Origin: Xanthobacteraceae bacterium
GTDB taxonomy: Bacteria > Pseudomonadota > Alphaproteobacteria > Rhizobiales > Xanthobacteraceae
Assembly: GCA_030041005.1 (NCBI GenBank)
Contig: JASHOR010000043.1
Span: forward strand, 1 to 64,000
DNA length: 64,000 nucleotides
Reading direction: 5' to 3'
Positions 29,421 to 38,568 of the stretch are shown one piece after another. Numbering within the stretch: position 1 is the first letter of the stretch; every line of letters begins with the position of its first letter. The translations under genes were made by a program, and so were the position numbers. The notes beneath the pieces are model-generated. The model searched no databases, was not told where the DNA came from, and saw nothing but the letters and a program-made list of their open reading frames with translations.

Positions 29421-30176
29421 CTATCGGGCGAGGCCGTAGCGGTGCAGGTCCGCCCCGTGCACGTCGAGCCATACCTTGGCGCGCTCATGATCCGGGCACA
29501 GCCGCTGCACGAGGCGCCAGAATCGGACGGAATGATTCATCTCGACGAGATGCGCCACTTCATGAGCGGCGAGATAATTGAGCACGTGGCTCGGCGCCAG
29601 AATGAGCCGCCAAGAAAACGACAGCGCGCCGGTCGTGGAGCAGGAGCCCCAACGGCTCGATTGATCGCGCACGGTGACGCGCGCGATGCGGACGCCAAGT
29701 TCGTCGGCAAAGCGCCGGCTTGCCGTTTCCAGTTCGCGTTTGGCTTCGCGGCGCAGGAAATCGCCGATGCGGCGGTCGATGTGCGGCGCCAAGCCGGCGA
29801 CGCAGAGGACATCGATCCCGGCGTCATCGTGCTCCGTCCATACCGTGCCGCGCAGTTCGCGACGGTGCACGATGCGATGCGGCACCCCGCGCAACGGCAC
29901 CATGACGCCGTCCGCGAACGGCGCCGCCTTCGGCAGCCGGTCGAGCCGCGCGGCAATCCAGCCGCCGTGCTTTTGCGCGAACTCGCGCGCTTCCTTGAGC
30001 GTGCCGCGCGGCGGCATCGTCAGTACGACGTCGCGCGTGGCCGATTGGATGCGCAGCGTGTAGCGGCGCGCCTGCCGGTGCCGGCGTAAGCGAACGAGAT
30101 AGACCGATCTGTCGAAGACGACCTCGATCGCCTGCGGTTCACTCGGCCGGCGATAGAGCAGCGCGTGCTGCGGCAT
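29421..30176 (-). CDS. YgjP-like/M48-type zinc metallopeptidase domain protein
   Basis: A 251-residue protein of the YgjP/DUF45 family. The zinc motif HEVAHLVEMNH (HExxH plus a third His five residues on) is near residue 215, preceded by the family signature RWGSCSTTGALSFSWRLILAP and followed by CPDHERAKVWL. The N-terminal half has strands such as VRLRRHRQARRYTLRI and VVLTMPPRGTLKEA. The substrate is unknown; members often accompany restriction or repair genes in other bacteria but not here. ATG 30176 was chosen; an in-frame GTG at 30254 would add 26 residues without conserved sequence. Confidence 0.88.
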   Translation of the reverse strand: MPQHALLYRRPSEPQAIEVVFDRSVYLVRLRRHRQARRYTLRIQSATRDVVLTMPPRGTLKEAREFAQKHGGWIAARLDRLPKAAPFADGVMVPLRGVPHRIVHRRELRGTVWTEHDDAGIDVLCVAGLAPHIDRRIGDFLRREAKRELETASRRFADELGVRIARVTVRDQSSRWGSCSTTGALSFSWRLILAPSHVLNYLAAHEVAHLVEMNHSVRFWRLVQRLCPDHERAKVWLDVHGADLHRYGLAR

Positions 30177-30519
30177 GATGGTTACCCCGAACCCGACCCC
30201 CGGGGATGGATTCTGCCATATCCGGCGCGCAGCGTAGCCCCCTTCCTCAGTCACTGTTTTTCATACCAGATTTAGGGATGGCGGGACCATCGGCCCCCAA
30301 TGGGACGTGTCCAAGTGCGATGAATCATTGTTCAATTCTTGAGGCAAAGACGGTTGCCAAATTGACGCCCGATGATTCTGAAATTCTCCCGCATGATCAG
30401 AACGTTAGGACGCGCCGCGGCGCTTGCGGCGGTCATTTCGGGCGATTTGTTCGATGAACAGCGCCTTTTGCGGCCGGGTCCGCCCGCGCCGAGGCGCCTG
30501 CGTCGGCGAGACTGGCGGA
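30177..30519. other. Non-coding gap with a possible gene remnant
   Basis: No intact gene is evident. A plus-strand frame at 30371 begins MILKFSRMIRTLGRAAALAA, which looks like a signal peptide, but it degenerates after about 30 residues into Arg/Pro-rich sequence, so it may be the broken start of a lost exported protein. AT-rich sequence near 30320-30400 could hold a promoter. Confidence 0.3.
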
Positions 30520-31890
30520 TTAGACCTGATGCAGTGCGCTACTGCCGTTATGGCTGCGGCGCTTGGCGAAGGTGTTGCGCGAAGCGCGGCTGATGTGGCC
30601 TACGGACAGGACAAAATCGGCGATCCGGGGAGCGATTTCGGCCCGGAAGCGCGATCCGTTGAAAACGCCATAATGTCCGACGCCCGGCTGCAGCCAATGC
30701 GCTCGCCGGTCCGCCGGCACGTTCGCGCACAGGGCGTGCGCCGCTTCGGTTTGCCCGACGCCCGAAATGTCGTCGTGCTCGCCTTCGATCGTCAGCAAGC
30801 CGGTGCGCCTGATCCGGCCCGGATCGATCGGCCGGCCACGATGGGTCATCTCGCCGAGCGGCAGCGCGTGGCGAACGAAGACGACCTCGACCGTCTGCAG
30901 ATAGAACTCGGCGGCAAGATCCATCACCGCCAGATATTCGTCGTAGAATTCCTTGTGCTTCTGCGCCGAATCGCCGTCGCCGCGCACCAGATGCAGAAAC
31001 AATTGTTTGTGCGCCTCGATGTGCCGAGCCAGGTTCATGCTGACGAAGCCGTTGAGTTGCAGAAAGCCAGGATAGACATCGCGCATGAAGCCGGGATTGG
31101 GAAACGGCACCTTGGTGATGACGTGATTGCGGAACCAATCCGTACCGCGCTTCTCGGCAAGATCGTTCACCGCAGTTGGATTGACGCGGGTGTCGATCGG
31201 GCCGCCCATCAGCACCATCGACGTCGGCACATGCGGATCGTCGTCCGCCTCCATCAGCGACACGGCGGCGACGACCGGCACCGACGGCTGGCACACCGCG
31301 ATCACGTGGGTTTCGCCGCCGAGCGTGTGCAGCATCGCGATGAGATAGTCGATATAGTCGTCGAGATCGAAGCCGCCTTCCGACGGCGGCACCATGCGAG
31401 CATCGATCCATTCGGTGACGTAAACGTCGTGGTTGGGCAGGAATGCCTCGACCGTGCCGCGCAACAGCGTCGGGTAATGGCCCGACATCGGCGCCACGAT
31501 CAACAGCCGCGGCTGTGGGCGATTGGGCTCGCGGTCGAAAATCCGCTCGAAATGGAGGAGTCGGCAGAACGGCCGTTCCCAAACAGTCTTGATCTGCACC
31601 GGCACGCGCTCGCCGCCGACTGTCGTCGAGGAGATGAGCCATTCGGGCCGGCCGTAGCGGCGCGTGGAACGTTCGAACAGCTCGCAGGCGGCCGCGATCG
31701 ATTTTCCATACGTGGTGAACGAGAGCGGGTTGACCGGGTTCTTGAAAAACAAGCGGGTGGCGTCGGCCCATGCCCGGGACGGGTTGAGCGCCACATGGCT
31801 CATTTCGTAGAACCAATACAAAGGTGTCGAGAGCAAAGTGCCGTTCTGGCCGGGCGTGGTGGGCGCGCCGCCGAACTCCCCGATCGCCAT
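30520..31890 (-). CDS. phaZ: Intracellular polyhydroxyalkanoate depolymerase
   Basis: A 456-residue PhaZ1-type enzyme that mobilises cytoplasmic polyhydroxybutyrate granules. The usual N-terminal region is LYWFYEMSHVALNPSRAWADATRLFFKNP. The lipase-box-like site has cysteine as nucleophile (VIAVCQPSVPVVAA), as known for Ralstonia PhaZ1, and the C-terminal part supplies the acid in TIEGEHDDISG and histidine in WLQPGVGHYGVFNG. No granule domain or signal peptide is present. ATG 31890 follows GGGG at a suitable distance; ATG 31944 in the same frame is possible but has no ribosome site. It indicates that the cell stores PHB, fitting a rhizobial-type organism. Confidence 0.93.
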   Translation of the reverse strand: MAIGEFGGAPTTPGQNGTLLSTPLYWFYEMSHVALNPSRAWADATRLFFKNPVNPLSFTTYGKSIAAACELFERSTRRYGRPEWLISSTTVGGERVPVQIKTVWERPFCRLLHFERIFDREPNRPQPRLLIVAPMSGHYPTLLRGTVEAFLPNHDVYVTEWIDARMVPPSEGGFDLDDYIDYLIAMLHTLGGETHVIAVCQPSVPVVAAVSLMEADDDPHVPTSMVLMGGPIDTRVNPTAVNDLAEKRGTDWFRNHVITKVPFPNPGFMRDVYPGFLQLNGFVSMNLARHIEAHKQLFLHLVRGDGDSAQKHKEFYDEYLAVMDLAAEFYLQTVEVVFVRHALPLGEMTHRGRPIDPGRIRRTGLLTIEGEHDDISGVGQTEAAHALCANVPADRRAHWLQPGVGHYGVFNGSRFRAEIAPRIADFVLSVGHISRASRNTFAKRRSHNGSSALHQV

Positions 31891-32093
31891 CAATGACCCC
31901 TGCCCAGTTTGCTGCAGTGCAGCAGTTCCACGATGATCTGTCATATTGCCATCGTAAATGCAATTTTTTCGTCACCAATTAGGTATGGAGAAGGACTTTT
32001 CCGCGCTATTCGCAGCGCACATGGCAGCCCATTCGGGGATTTTTCGCCGGCCGGAACCGCCGCCGGAACCGGGGAACCGAGTGAAGAACCAGG

Positions 32094-32915
32094 CTACTCG
32101 CCGGTCTGCATCAGCGTTCCGTGGCGGCGCGCGCTGCGCAGCAGCAGCAGGAACCCGGCGAGGCCGGCGGCAAAGAACGCCATGTTCAATCCGAGCGCGT
32201 CGATCATCAGGTCGCCGCGAAACGCCTTGTGGATCAACAACGCGCGCATGCCTTCGAAGACGTAGGTCGGCGGCAGCGCCCAGGCCACGGGCTGCAGCCA
32301 GAGCGGCAGCGTCGTCACCGGGTAATAGACGCAGGTCAAAGGCATGAACAGGAACATGATCGACCAGGCGAAGTTCTCCGCGCCCATGCCATTGCGCAGA
32401 ATAAGGCCGGAGACAAAAATGCCGATCGCCCAGGAGGTCAACATCAGATTGAAGAAGAACGCCACCAGCGCGAGACCCAGCGCATAGAGATTAAAGCCGA
32501 AGAATGCGATGGCCAGAAACGTCACCGGCACGGCGCCGATCGACAGACGCACCACGCTCATCACCATCAGTGCGGAGATGAATTCGAACGGGCGCAACGG
32601 ACTCATCATCAGGTTGCCGATGTTGCGCGACCACATTTCCTCCAGAAACGATACCGAGTAGCCGAGCTGGCCGCGAAACAGGATGTCCCACAACAGTACG
32701 GCGCCGATGAAAGTGCCGCCGGCGCGGGCAAAGAAGCCGGCATTGTTGGCGATGTAGTATTGCAGGAACCCCCACGTCAGCATCTGCACCGTCGGCCAGT
32801 AGATCAGGTCGAGCAGTCGCGGCCATGACGAGCGCAGCAGATACCAGTAGCGCAGCATCATTGCTGCGACACGGCGAGGGGAGAAGGCGGGAACCGCCGG
32901 CGAGCGCTTCCTCAT
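32094..32915 (-). CDS. ABC-2 type transporter permease
   Basis: A 273-residue membrane protein with six hydrophobic segments typical of ABC-2 exporters (VQMLTWGFLQYYIAN, FIGAVLLWDILFRG, LSIGAVPVTFLAIAFFGF, LVAFFFNLMLTSWAIGIFVSG, WSIMFLFMPLTCVYYP, FFAAGLAGFLLLL). The family patch NMGAENFAWSIMFL-like and PPTYVFEGMRALLIH are visible. It overlaps the upstream ATPase gene by four bases (ATGA), so the two are translated together as an exporter of unknown substrate. Confidence 0.9.
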   Translation of the reverse strand: MRKRSPAVPAFSPRRVAAMMLRYWYLLRSSWPRLLDLIYWPTVQMLTWGFLQYYIANNAGFFARAGGTFIGAVLLWDILFRGQLGYSVSFLEEMWSRNIGNLMMSPLRPFEFISALMVMSVVRLSIGAVPVTFLAIAFFGFNLYALGLALVAFFFNLMLTSWAIGIFVSGLILRNGMGAENFAWSIMFLFMPLTCVYYPVTTLPLWLQPVAWALPPTYVFEGMRALLIHKAFRGDLMIDALGLNMAFFAAGLAGFLLLLRSARRHGTLMQTGE

Positions 32916-33667
32916 TGCGCAGCCTCGCTCTGCGGGCCGCCGCGCGCCACATCGAGGAACACCTCCTCGAGCGTACGCCGGCCGTAACGCGCCAGCAGCT
33001 TCGGCGGCGAATCGTCATCCTCGATACGGCCGCGCTTCATGATGATGACGCGCTCGCACAGCCGCTCGACCTCGGCCATGTTGTGCGAAGCGAGCAGCAC
33101 AGTCGCATGGCGCTCGCGACAATAGCGTTCGAGGTGGGCGCGAACCCAGTCGGCGGTGTCGGGATCGAGCGAGGCGGTCGGCTCGTCCAGCAGCAGGACT
33201 TCCGGGCTGTTGATCAGCGCTTTGGCCAGCGAGACCCGCGTCTTCTGGCCCGCCGACAGCCTGCCGGTCGGCCGGTCGAGCAGATCGGTGAGATCAAGCT
33301 CGCGGCCGAGCTGCGCGATGCGCTCGCGCAAGTCCTCGACGCCGTAGAGCATGCCGAAGATTTTCAGGTTCTGCCGCACGGTGAGCCGCATCGGAACTTC
33401 GACATAGGGACTTTCGAAATTCATCCGTTGCAGGACCTGGTAGCGCTGCCGCGGCATTTCCGCGCCGAGCACGGCAACCCGGCCGGAGGTTGGCGTGACC
33501 AGCCCCATGATTGTGGCAATGGTCGTGGTCTTGCCGGCACCGTTGCCACCCAATAGCCCGGTAATCGAGCCGGGCTTGAGCGTGAACGAGATGCCGTCGA
33601 CGGCGGCCACGGTCTTGTAAATCTTGACCAGGCGATCGATGGCTACGGGCGGTGCGGTGGCGGGCAT
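32912..33667 (-). CDS. ABC transporter ATP-binding protein (export type)
   Basis: A 251-residue ATPase: Walker A GGNGAGKTTT, signature LSAGQKTRVSLAKAL, Walker B EVLLLDEPTASLDPD and switch histidine in LLASHNMAEVERL. The signature has A instead of the usual G (LSAGQ), which is common in drug and polysaccharide exporters. It is the partner of the ABC-2 permease that begins within its stop codon. ATG 33667 precedes the domain directly; the longer frame to 33733 lacks a ribosome site. Confidence 0.92.
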   Translation of the reverse strand: MPATAPPVAIDRLVKIYKTVAAVDGISFTLKPGSITGLLGGNGAGKTTTIATIMGLVTPTSGRVAVLGAEMPRQRYQVLQRMNFESPYVEVPMRLTVRQNLKIFGMLYGVEDLRERIAQLGRELDLTDLLDRPTGRLSAGQKTRVSLAKALINSPEVLLLDEPTASLDPDTADWVRAHLERYCRERHATVLLASHNMAEVERLCERVIIMKRGRIEDDDSPPKLLARYGRRTLEEVFLDVARGGPQSEAAQ

Positions 33668-33795
33668 AACCGCGCAGATGTGGCGCGGACATCCGGCGGA
33701 GGCAAGGGGCCATGGCTGGCATGCCGAAGTCAAATATGGCAGAGCGCCGCGGAAGATGGCACAACGCGACGTGAAGTGCGGAAAGAGCGAGCCGT

Positions 33796-34269
33796 ATGAC
33801 CATGATCGGGCTGGCGCAGGCCGAGCGCATCATCGACGCCATCATCGAGCGTGGCGCTGCATTGCAATGCCGGCCGCTGAGCGTGATCGTGGTCGAGCCG
33901 GGCTGCAAGGTGAAGGCCTTCAAGAAGGAGGACGGCGCCTCGATGATCCGCTTCGAGATGGCCTACGGCAAAGCCTATGCGGCGCTGGCGCTTGGCCGCA
34001 GCTCGAAGCTGGTGCACCGGCGCGCCGAGGAGCGGCCGATTTTCATGCGCTATCTGATCGCCGCAAGCGGCGAGCAGATCTTTCCCGAAGGTGGCGGCAT
34101 GCTGATCCGCGACGGTGACGGCGACGTCATCGGTGCGGTCGGCGTCACCGGCGATACCGAGGACTGCGACGAGGAGCTGGCCGCCTTCGGCATCCGTGCC
34201 GCGGGGTTCAAGACCGACGACGATTGCGCCGGCATGGGCCGAAAGATCGGGCTGATCAAAGCCAAATAG
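33796..34269 (+). CDS. GlcG/HbpS-family protein
   Basis: A 157-residue protein of the GlcG/HbpS (DUF336) family: LAQAERIIDAIIERGAAL, then PLSVIVVEPGCKVKAFKKEDG, IRFEMAYGKAYAALALG and a Gly-rich part LIRDGDGDVIGAVGVTGDT. Members include a secreted heme-binding protein in Streptomyces and glycolate-operon proteins in enterics, but most have no assigned job. Here it lacks a signal peptide. It is 87 bases upstream of a luciferase-like oxidoreductase on the same strand and probably co-transcribed. Confidence 0.85.
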   Translation: MTMIGLAQAERIIDAIIERGAALQCRPLSVIVVEPGCKVKAFKKEDGASMIRFEMAYGKAYAALALGRSSKLVHRRAEERPIFMRYLIAASGEQIFPEGGGMLIRDGDGDVIGAVGVTGDTEDCDEELAAFGIRAAGFKTDDDCAGMGRKIGLIKAK

Positions 34270-34356
34270 GGAGCTTCATTTCCGGGGCGCGGCAATGACG
34301 CGGCGCTGCAGATCGAAAATCGCTGCACGCCGCGCCGAAAGGCAGAACGAGGCACC

Positions 34357-35409
34357 ATGAAAGTCGGATTGTTCGACCACATCGAGGACGGCGCGCGGCC
34401 GCTGACCACGCTGTTCGACGAGCGCCTGCGATTCGCCGAGGCGGCCGATGCCGCCGGCTTTTATTGCCTGCACCTCGCCGAGCATCACGCCACGCCGCTC
34501 AACATGGTGCCGGTGCCGGGCGTGTTCCTCGGTGCGCTGGCGCGCGCCACCAAGCGCATGCGGCTCGGCCCGCTGGTCTATCTGTTGCCGCTTTATTCGC
34601 CGCTTCGCCTGATCGAGGAAATCTGCATGCTCGATCATCTGAGCTATGGCCGGCTCGATGTCGGCGTCGGCCGCGGCGTGTCGCCCTACGAGCTGAAATA
34701 CCACAAGGTGGAGCACGACGACTCGCGCGACATCTTCTTCGACGCTTACCAGTGCCTCGACACCGGGCTGGCCACGGACCTGCTGACCTACAAAGGCAAG
34801 CATTACGTCTACGAGAACGTGCCGATCGCGCTGCGCCCGCTGCAGCAGCCGCATCCGCCGTTCTGGTACGCGTCGTCGAACGAGATCGGCTCGACCTGGG
34901 CCGGCGAGCAGGGCCTGCACTATGTCACGCTCGGCCCGACGCCCTTCGCCAAGACCAATATCGAGGCGTTCAAGACGGCCTACGCCAAGCGCGGCGCGCC
35001 GGCGCAGCCGAAAGCGGAGTTTCCAGGGGGAATCGTCGTCGGCGTGCAGCGGCATATCTTCGTCGCCGACACCGACGCCGAGGCGCACCGTTACGCCAAG
35101 CCGGCAATGGACGCGCATCTCACCAACATCAACTGGCTGCGCACCAAGCACGGCGTGAGCGGAGCCGGCTCCCTGGTCTCCCGCCTCAACACGCCGCGCG
35201 GAGCGACCTACGAAGACTGTCTCGCCGATGGCACGGCGATCTCGGGCTCCCCGCAAACGGTGCGCGCCGAGATCGAGCGGCAGGTCAAGGAGCTCGGCGT
35301 CAATTACCTGCTCGCCTATCTGTTCCTCGGCACCATGTCGCTCGCCGACGCGTTGCGCTCGCTGCAGCTCTTCAGCGCCGAGGTGATGCCGCATCTGGCG
35401 AAGCTGTGA
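34357..35409 (+). CDS. LLM-class (luciferase-like) flavin-dependent oxidoreductase
   Basis: A 350-residue TIM-barrel flavoprotein. It opens with MKVGLFDHIEDG, then AADAAGFYCLHLAEHHATPLNM, RATKRMRLGPLVYLLPLY, PLRLIEEICMLDHLSYGRLDVGVGRGVSP and ends with the typical FLGTMSLADALRSLQLFSAEVMP. These enzymes use reduced FMN and O2 to oxidise or cleave small molecules; desulfonation is one known activity in the superfamily, but the sequence does not allow that assignment. Ribosome site GAACGAGG lies just before ATG 34357. Confidence 0.9.
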   Translation: MKVGLFDHIEDGARPLTTLFDERLRFAEAADAAGFYCLHLAEHHATPLNMVPVPGVFLGALARATKRMRLGPLVYLLPLYSPLRLIEEICMLDHLSYGRLDVGVGRGVSPYELKYHKVEHDDSRDIFFDAYQCLDTGLATDLLTYKGKHYVYENVPIALRPLQQPHPPFWYASSNEIGSTWAGEQGLHYVTLGPTPFAKTNIEAFKTAYAKRGAPAQPKAEFPGGIVVGVQRHIFVADTDAEAHRYAKPAMDAHLTNINWLRTKHGVSGAGSLVSRLNTPRGATYEDCLADGTAISGSPQTVRAEIERQVKELGVNYLLAYLFLGTMSLADALRSLQLFSAEVMPHLAKL

Positions 35410-35527
35410 TGGGGGCGCTGCGCGACCGCGCCGCAGTGTCTCATCGTCGCGTTCGAAGCGGCTCGATCGCGTGCCAACATCGCTTCCCACCTGCGCGCGG
35501 GGCGGTCGGTGATCGCCGTGCGCGTCT

Positions 35528-36361
35528 CTAATTCCCCGCTCCCTCGGCCCCCTGCTTCGCGTCCGCCCGCAACGCGTCGGGGTGGGGCATGGCGATGACG
35601 TTGTAGCCGCAGTCGACGAAATGGATTTCGCCGGTGACGCCGGCGGAAAGATCGGAGAGGAGATAGAGCGCGGCGCCGCCGAGTTCGTCGAGCGTGACGC
35701 CGCGCTGCAGCGGGGAATGCCGCTGCTGAAACGCGAACATCATGCGCGCGTCGCCGATGCCGGCGCCGGCCAGCGTGCGGATCGGGCCGGCGGAGATGGC
35801 GTTGACGCGGATGCGGTCCTTGCCGAAATCGACCGCGAGATAGCGCACCGAAGCTTCGAGAGCGGCCTTGGCCACGCCCATGGCGTTGTAGTTCGGCATG
35901 GCGCGCAGGCCGCCGTTATAGGTGAGCGTGAGCATGGCGCCGCCATTGGTCATCATCGCCGCCGCGCGTGCCGCGACCTCCGTGAACGAGAAGCAGGAAA
36001 TCACCATGGTGCGCACGAAGTTTTCGCGCGTGGTATCGGCGTAGCGGCCGGTGAGCTGGGTCTTGTCGGAAAAGCCGATGGCATGGACGAGGAAATCGAG
36101 TGTTCCCCATGTCCGCCCAAGCTCGGCAAAGACCGTATCGACCGATGCGATATTCTCGACGTCGCACGGCAGCATCAGGTCGGCCCCCACCGAGGCGGCG
36201 AGCGGTTTTACGCGCTTGCCGAGCGCATCGCCCTGATAGGTAAAGGCCAGCGTCGCGCCGTGCGCCGCGAGCGTCCGGGCGATACCCCAGGCGATCGAAT
36301 GATCGTTGGCGACCCCCATGATCAGGCCGCGCTTGCCGTGCATCAAACCCTGCTCAGTCAT
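35528..36361 (-). CDS. fabI: Enoyl-[acyl-carrier-protein] reductase (NADH)
   Basis: A 277-residue short-chain dehydrogenase-type enoyl-ACP reductase, the last step of fatty acid elongation. It has the divergent FabI nucleotide motif GVANDHSIAWGIARTLA, the middle block DFLVHAIGFSDK, and the catalytic Tyr/Lys pair in NYNAMGVAKAALEASVRYLA (FabI Y-x6-K spacing). It is downstream of fabB on the same strand, separated by a palindromic repeat, completing fabA-fabB-fabI. The C-terminal tail (DALRADAKQGAEGAGN) is typical of the rhizobial form. Confidence 0.95.
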   Translation of the reverse strand: MTEQGLMHGKRGLIMGVANDHSIAWGIARTLAAHGATLAFTYQGDALGKRVKPLAASVGADLMLPCDVENIASVDTVFAELGRTWGTLDFLVHAIGFSDKTQLTGRYADTTRENFVRTMVISCFSFTEVAARAAAMMTNGGAMLTLTYNGGLRAMPNYNAMGVAKAALEASVRYLAVDFGKDRIRVNAISAGPIRTLAGAGIGDARMMFAFQQRHSPLQRGVTLDELGGAALYLLSDLSAGVTGEIHFVDCGYNVIAMPHPDALRADAKQGAEGAGN

Positions 36362-36369
36362 TCCCGCAC

Positions 36370-36540
36370 TCCGCCACTTTCCTTCGGCCCCTCAAGGGCG
36401 AGAGCTAGGGAGGGGGACGGTCGCGAAGCGAGAGGTTTACCCCCTCCCGACGCTTCGCCATAGCCGATGCGGCGGCATCGGCGTCCAAAAAATAGCGGCC
36501 AATAGCCGCCGCTGCCTCCCCCGCAAAGGGGAGAGGTGAT
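36370..36540. repeat. Dispersed palindromic repeat between fabB and fabI
   Basis: CCTCCCCCGCAAAGGGGAGAGG (about 36516-36538) and CCCCTCAAGGGCGAGAGCTAGGG with GGGAGGGGGAC and CCCCCTCCCGAC form the same type of mosaic hairpin cluster seen at 3076, 5683 and 19355. GATGCGGCGGCATC and GCGGCCAATAGCCGC are further small palindromes. It fills the fabB-fabI gap. Confidence 0.7.
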
Positions 36541-36553
36541 TGGATAAGACGTG

Positions 36554-37771
36554 TCAAGCATCTACGTGCTTGAGCACAATGGAAGCGTTGGTCCCGCCGA
36601 ACCCGAATGAGTTGGAAAGCACGCAGCCGACGGTAACGCCGTCACGGCGCGCGCGCACAATCGGCATGTCGGCGAATGCGGGATCGAGATTTTCGATGTT
36701 GGCGCTCTCGCAGATGAAGCCCGAGTTCATCATCAAGAGCGAATAGATCGCCTCCTGCACGCCGGCCGCGCCCAGCGAATGGCCGGTGAGCGATTTTGTC
36801 GCCGAGATCGGAGGGCACTTCGCGCCGAACACTTCGCGGATCGCCTCGATCTCCTTGAGGTCCCCGATCGGCGTCGAGGTGGCGTGCGGATTGATGTAGT
36901 CGACCGGCGGCTTGACGGAAGCCAGCGCCATGCGCATGCAGCGCACCGCGCCTTCGCCCGAGGGCTGCACCATGTCGGCGCCGTCGGAGGTGGCGCCGTA
37001 GCCGGCGACTTCGCCGTAGATCTTGGCGCTCCGCGCCTTGGCGTGATCGAGCTCTTCGAGCACCAGGACGCCGGCGCCGCCGGCGATCACGAAGCCGTCG
37101 CGGTCGGCGTCGTAGGCCCGCGAAGCCTTTTCCGGCGTCTGATTGAAGTTCGACGACATCGCGCCCATGGCGTCGAACAAGACCGACAGGGTCCAGTCGA
37201 GTTCCTCGCAACCGCCGGCGAAGATCACGTCCTGCTTGCCCATCTGGATGGTCTCGAAGGCATTGCCGATGCAGTGGTTGGAGGTCGCGCAGGCCGACGA
37301 GATCGAATAGTTCACGCCCTTGATCTTGAACCAGGTCGACAGCGTTGCCGAAGCGGTCGAGGACATTGCTTTGGGTACGGCGAACGGGCCGACCCGCTTC
37401 GGGCCCTTGCTGCGCGCGATGTCGGCGGCTTCGACGACGGTGCGCGTGGATGGGCCGCCCGAACCCATGATCAGGCCGGTCCGCTCGTTGGAAATGTCGG
37501 GTTGCTCCAGGCCGGAATCGCGGATCGCCTGTTCCATGGCGACGTGGTTCCAGGCGGCGCCGCCGCCGAGAAAGCGCATGGCGCGGCGGTCGACCGTCTC
37601 GCCGGCGTCGAGTGTTGGGGCGCCGTGGACCTGACAGCGGAAGCCCAGCTCGGCGTATTTGTCGGCGCGCACGATGCCCGATTTGGCCTCGCGCAACGCG
37701 GCCAGCACTTCCTGCGTGTTGTTGCCAATGGATGAGACGATGCCCATCCCGGTGACGACCACACGCCTCAT
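36554..37771 (-). CDS. fabB: 3-oxoacyl-[acyl-carrier-protein] synthase I
   Basis: A 405-residue condensing enzyme of unsaturated and saturated fatty acid synthesis. It starts [17 protein letters not shown]; the nucleophile is the cysteine in [16 protein letters not shown], and the catalytic histidines are in [11 protein letters not shown] and TGHSLGAAG. The terminal block [13 protein letters not shown] is normal. It follows fabA, with an alternative ATG at 37807 overlapping the fabA stop (ATGA); I prefer ATG 37771, which has GAGG five bases upstream and matches the usual N terminus. Co-translation with fabA is likely either way. Confidence 0.95.
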   Translation of the reverse strand: MRRVVVTGMGIVSSIGNNTQEVLAALREAKSGIVRADKYAELGFRCQVHGAPTLDAGETVDRRAMRFLGGGAAWNHVAMEQAIRDSGLEQPDISNERTGLIMGSGGPSTRTVVEAADIARSKGPKRVGPFAVPKAMSSTASATLSTWFKIKGVNYSISSACATSNHCIGNAFETIQMGKQDVIFAGGCEELDWTLSVLFDAMGAMSSNFNQTPEKASRAYDADRDGFVIAGGAGVLVLEELDHAKARSAKIYGEVAGYGATSDGADMVQPSGEGAVRCMRMALASVKPPVDYINPHATSTPIGDLKEIEAIREVFGAKCPPISATKSLTGHSLGAAGVQEAIYSLLMMNSGFICESANIENLDPAFADMPIVRARRDGVTVGCVLSNSFGFGGTNASIVLKHVDA

Positions 37772-37803
37772 CTTCGCCTCGTCTGATTGAGCGCGTCCGG
37801 CGC

Positions 37804-38331
37804 TCATGCCCCGCTCGGCTGCGCTTCCGCGTTGCGGAACAGGCCGACCTTAAGGTCGAGCGCACGATAGATCACGTCGCCGTCCGCCGACAGCCAGCCG
37901 TCGGCGATGCCAAGCACCAGCTTCGAGCGCATGACGCGCTTGATGTCGATGCCGTAAACGATGTTCTTCATCGTCGGCAACACCTGACCGCTGAACTTGA
38001 TCTCGCCCATGCCCAGTGCCCGGCCCTTGCCCGCCCCGCCGATCCAGCCGAGAAAGAAACCCAGCAACTGCCACAGCGCATCGAGGCCGAGGCAGCCGGG
38101 CATCACCGGATCGCCCTTGAAATGACAGGGAAAGAACCAGAGGTCGGGCTTGAGATCGAGGACCGCGCGCACCAAACCCTTGCCGTACTCGCCGCCGACC
38201 TCCGCAATTTCGCAAATCCGATCGAACATCAGCATCGGCGGCAGCGGCAGTTGCGGGCCTTCGGCGAACAGCTCGCCGCGGGCACAGGCCAGCAGGTCCT
38301 CATAGTCAAAAATCGAGCGGCGCTCGGACAT
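37804..38331 (-). CDS. fabA: 3-hydroxydecanoyl-[acyl-carrier-protein] dehydratase/isomerase
   Basis: A 175-residue hot-dog-fold enzyme that makes and isomerises 2-decenoyl-ACP, opening anaerobic-type unsaturated fatty acid synthesis. The catalytic histidine is in [15 protein letters not shown] and the aspartate in [13 protein letters not shown]. It begins [17 protein letters not shown]. An upstream in-frame ATG at 38361 is possible, but the conserved start is 38331, with GGAG nine bases before. It leads the fabA-fabB-fabI group and is divergent from irr, a conserved gene order in Rhizobiales. Confidence 0.95.
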   Translation of the reverse strand: MSERRSIFDYEDLLACARGELFAEGPQLPLPPMLMFDRICEIAEVGGEYGKGLVRAVLDLKPDLWFFPCHFKGDPVMPGCLGLDALWQLLGFFLGWIGGAGKGRALGMGEIKFSGQVLPTMKNIVYGIDIKRVMRSKLVLGIADGWLSADGDVIYRALDLKVGLFRNAEAQPSGA

Positions 38332-38417
38332 CCGCATCGTCTCCGCCTCGGCTGGGGCCATTCTTCAAAGCCTTCAAAGCCCGCAGCATAACCATATGGG
38401 GACAAATGGGCAAAGCC

Positions 38418-38449
38418 GCAAAGCCGCCTCCGCCGACCGGCGGCTTTGC
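38418..38449. promoter_or_regulatory. Perfect 11-bp inverted repeat between fabA and irr
   Basis: GCAAAGCCGCC (38418-38428) and GGCGGCTTTGC (38439-38449) form a perfect dyad with a 10-base centre. It sits between the divergent fabA and irr starts, just upstream of the irr promoter. It might be an operator or a transcript hairpin; neither can be proved from sequence. Confidence 0.55.
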
Positions 38450-38460
38450 AAAGTCCAAAG

Positions 38461-38488
38461 TTGCGGTCGGCGCAAGGCCGGGTATAAT
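38461..38488 (+). promoter_or_regulatory. Sigma-70-type promoter for irr
   Basis: TTGCGG at 38461-38466 and a consensus TATAAT at 38483-38488, 16 bases apart, lie about 80 bases upstream of the irr start in an otherwise GC-rich region. A good match for a housekeeping promoter. Confidence 0.65.
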
Positions 38489-38568
38489 GCCTTTGCTTGC
38501 AACAATCTGCTTCGGGGCTCTGGCCGGTCCGGCCGCAGGGCGCCCACGTGGTACAGGTAAATGACTAA

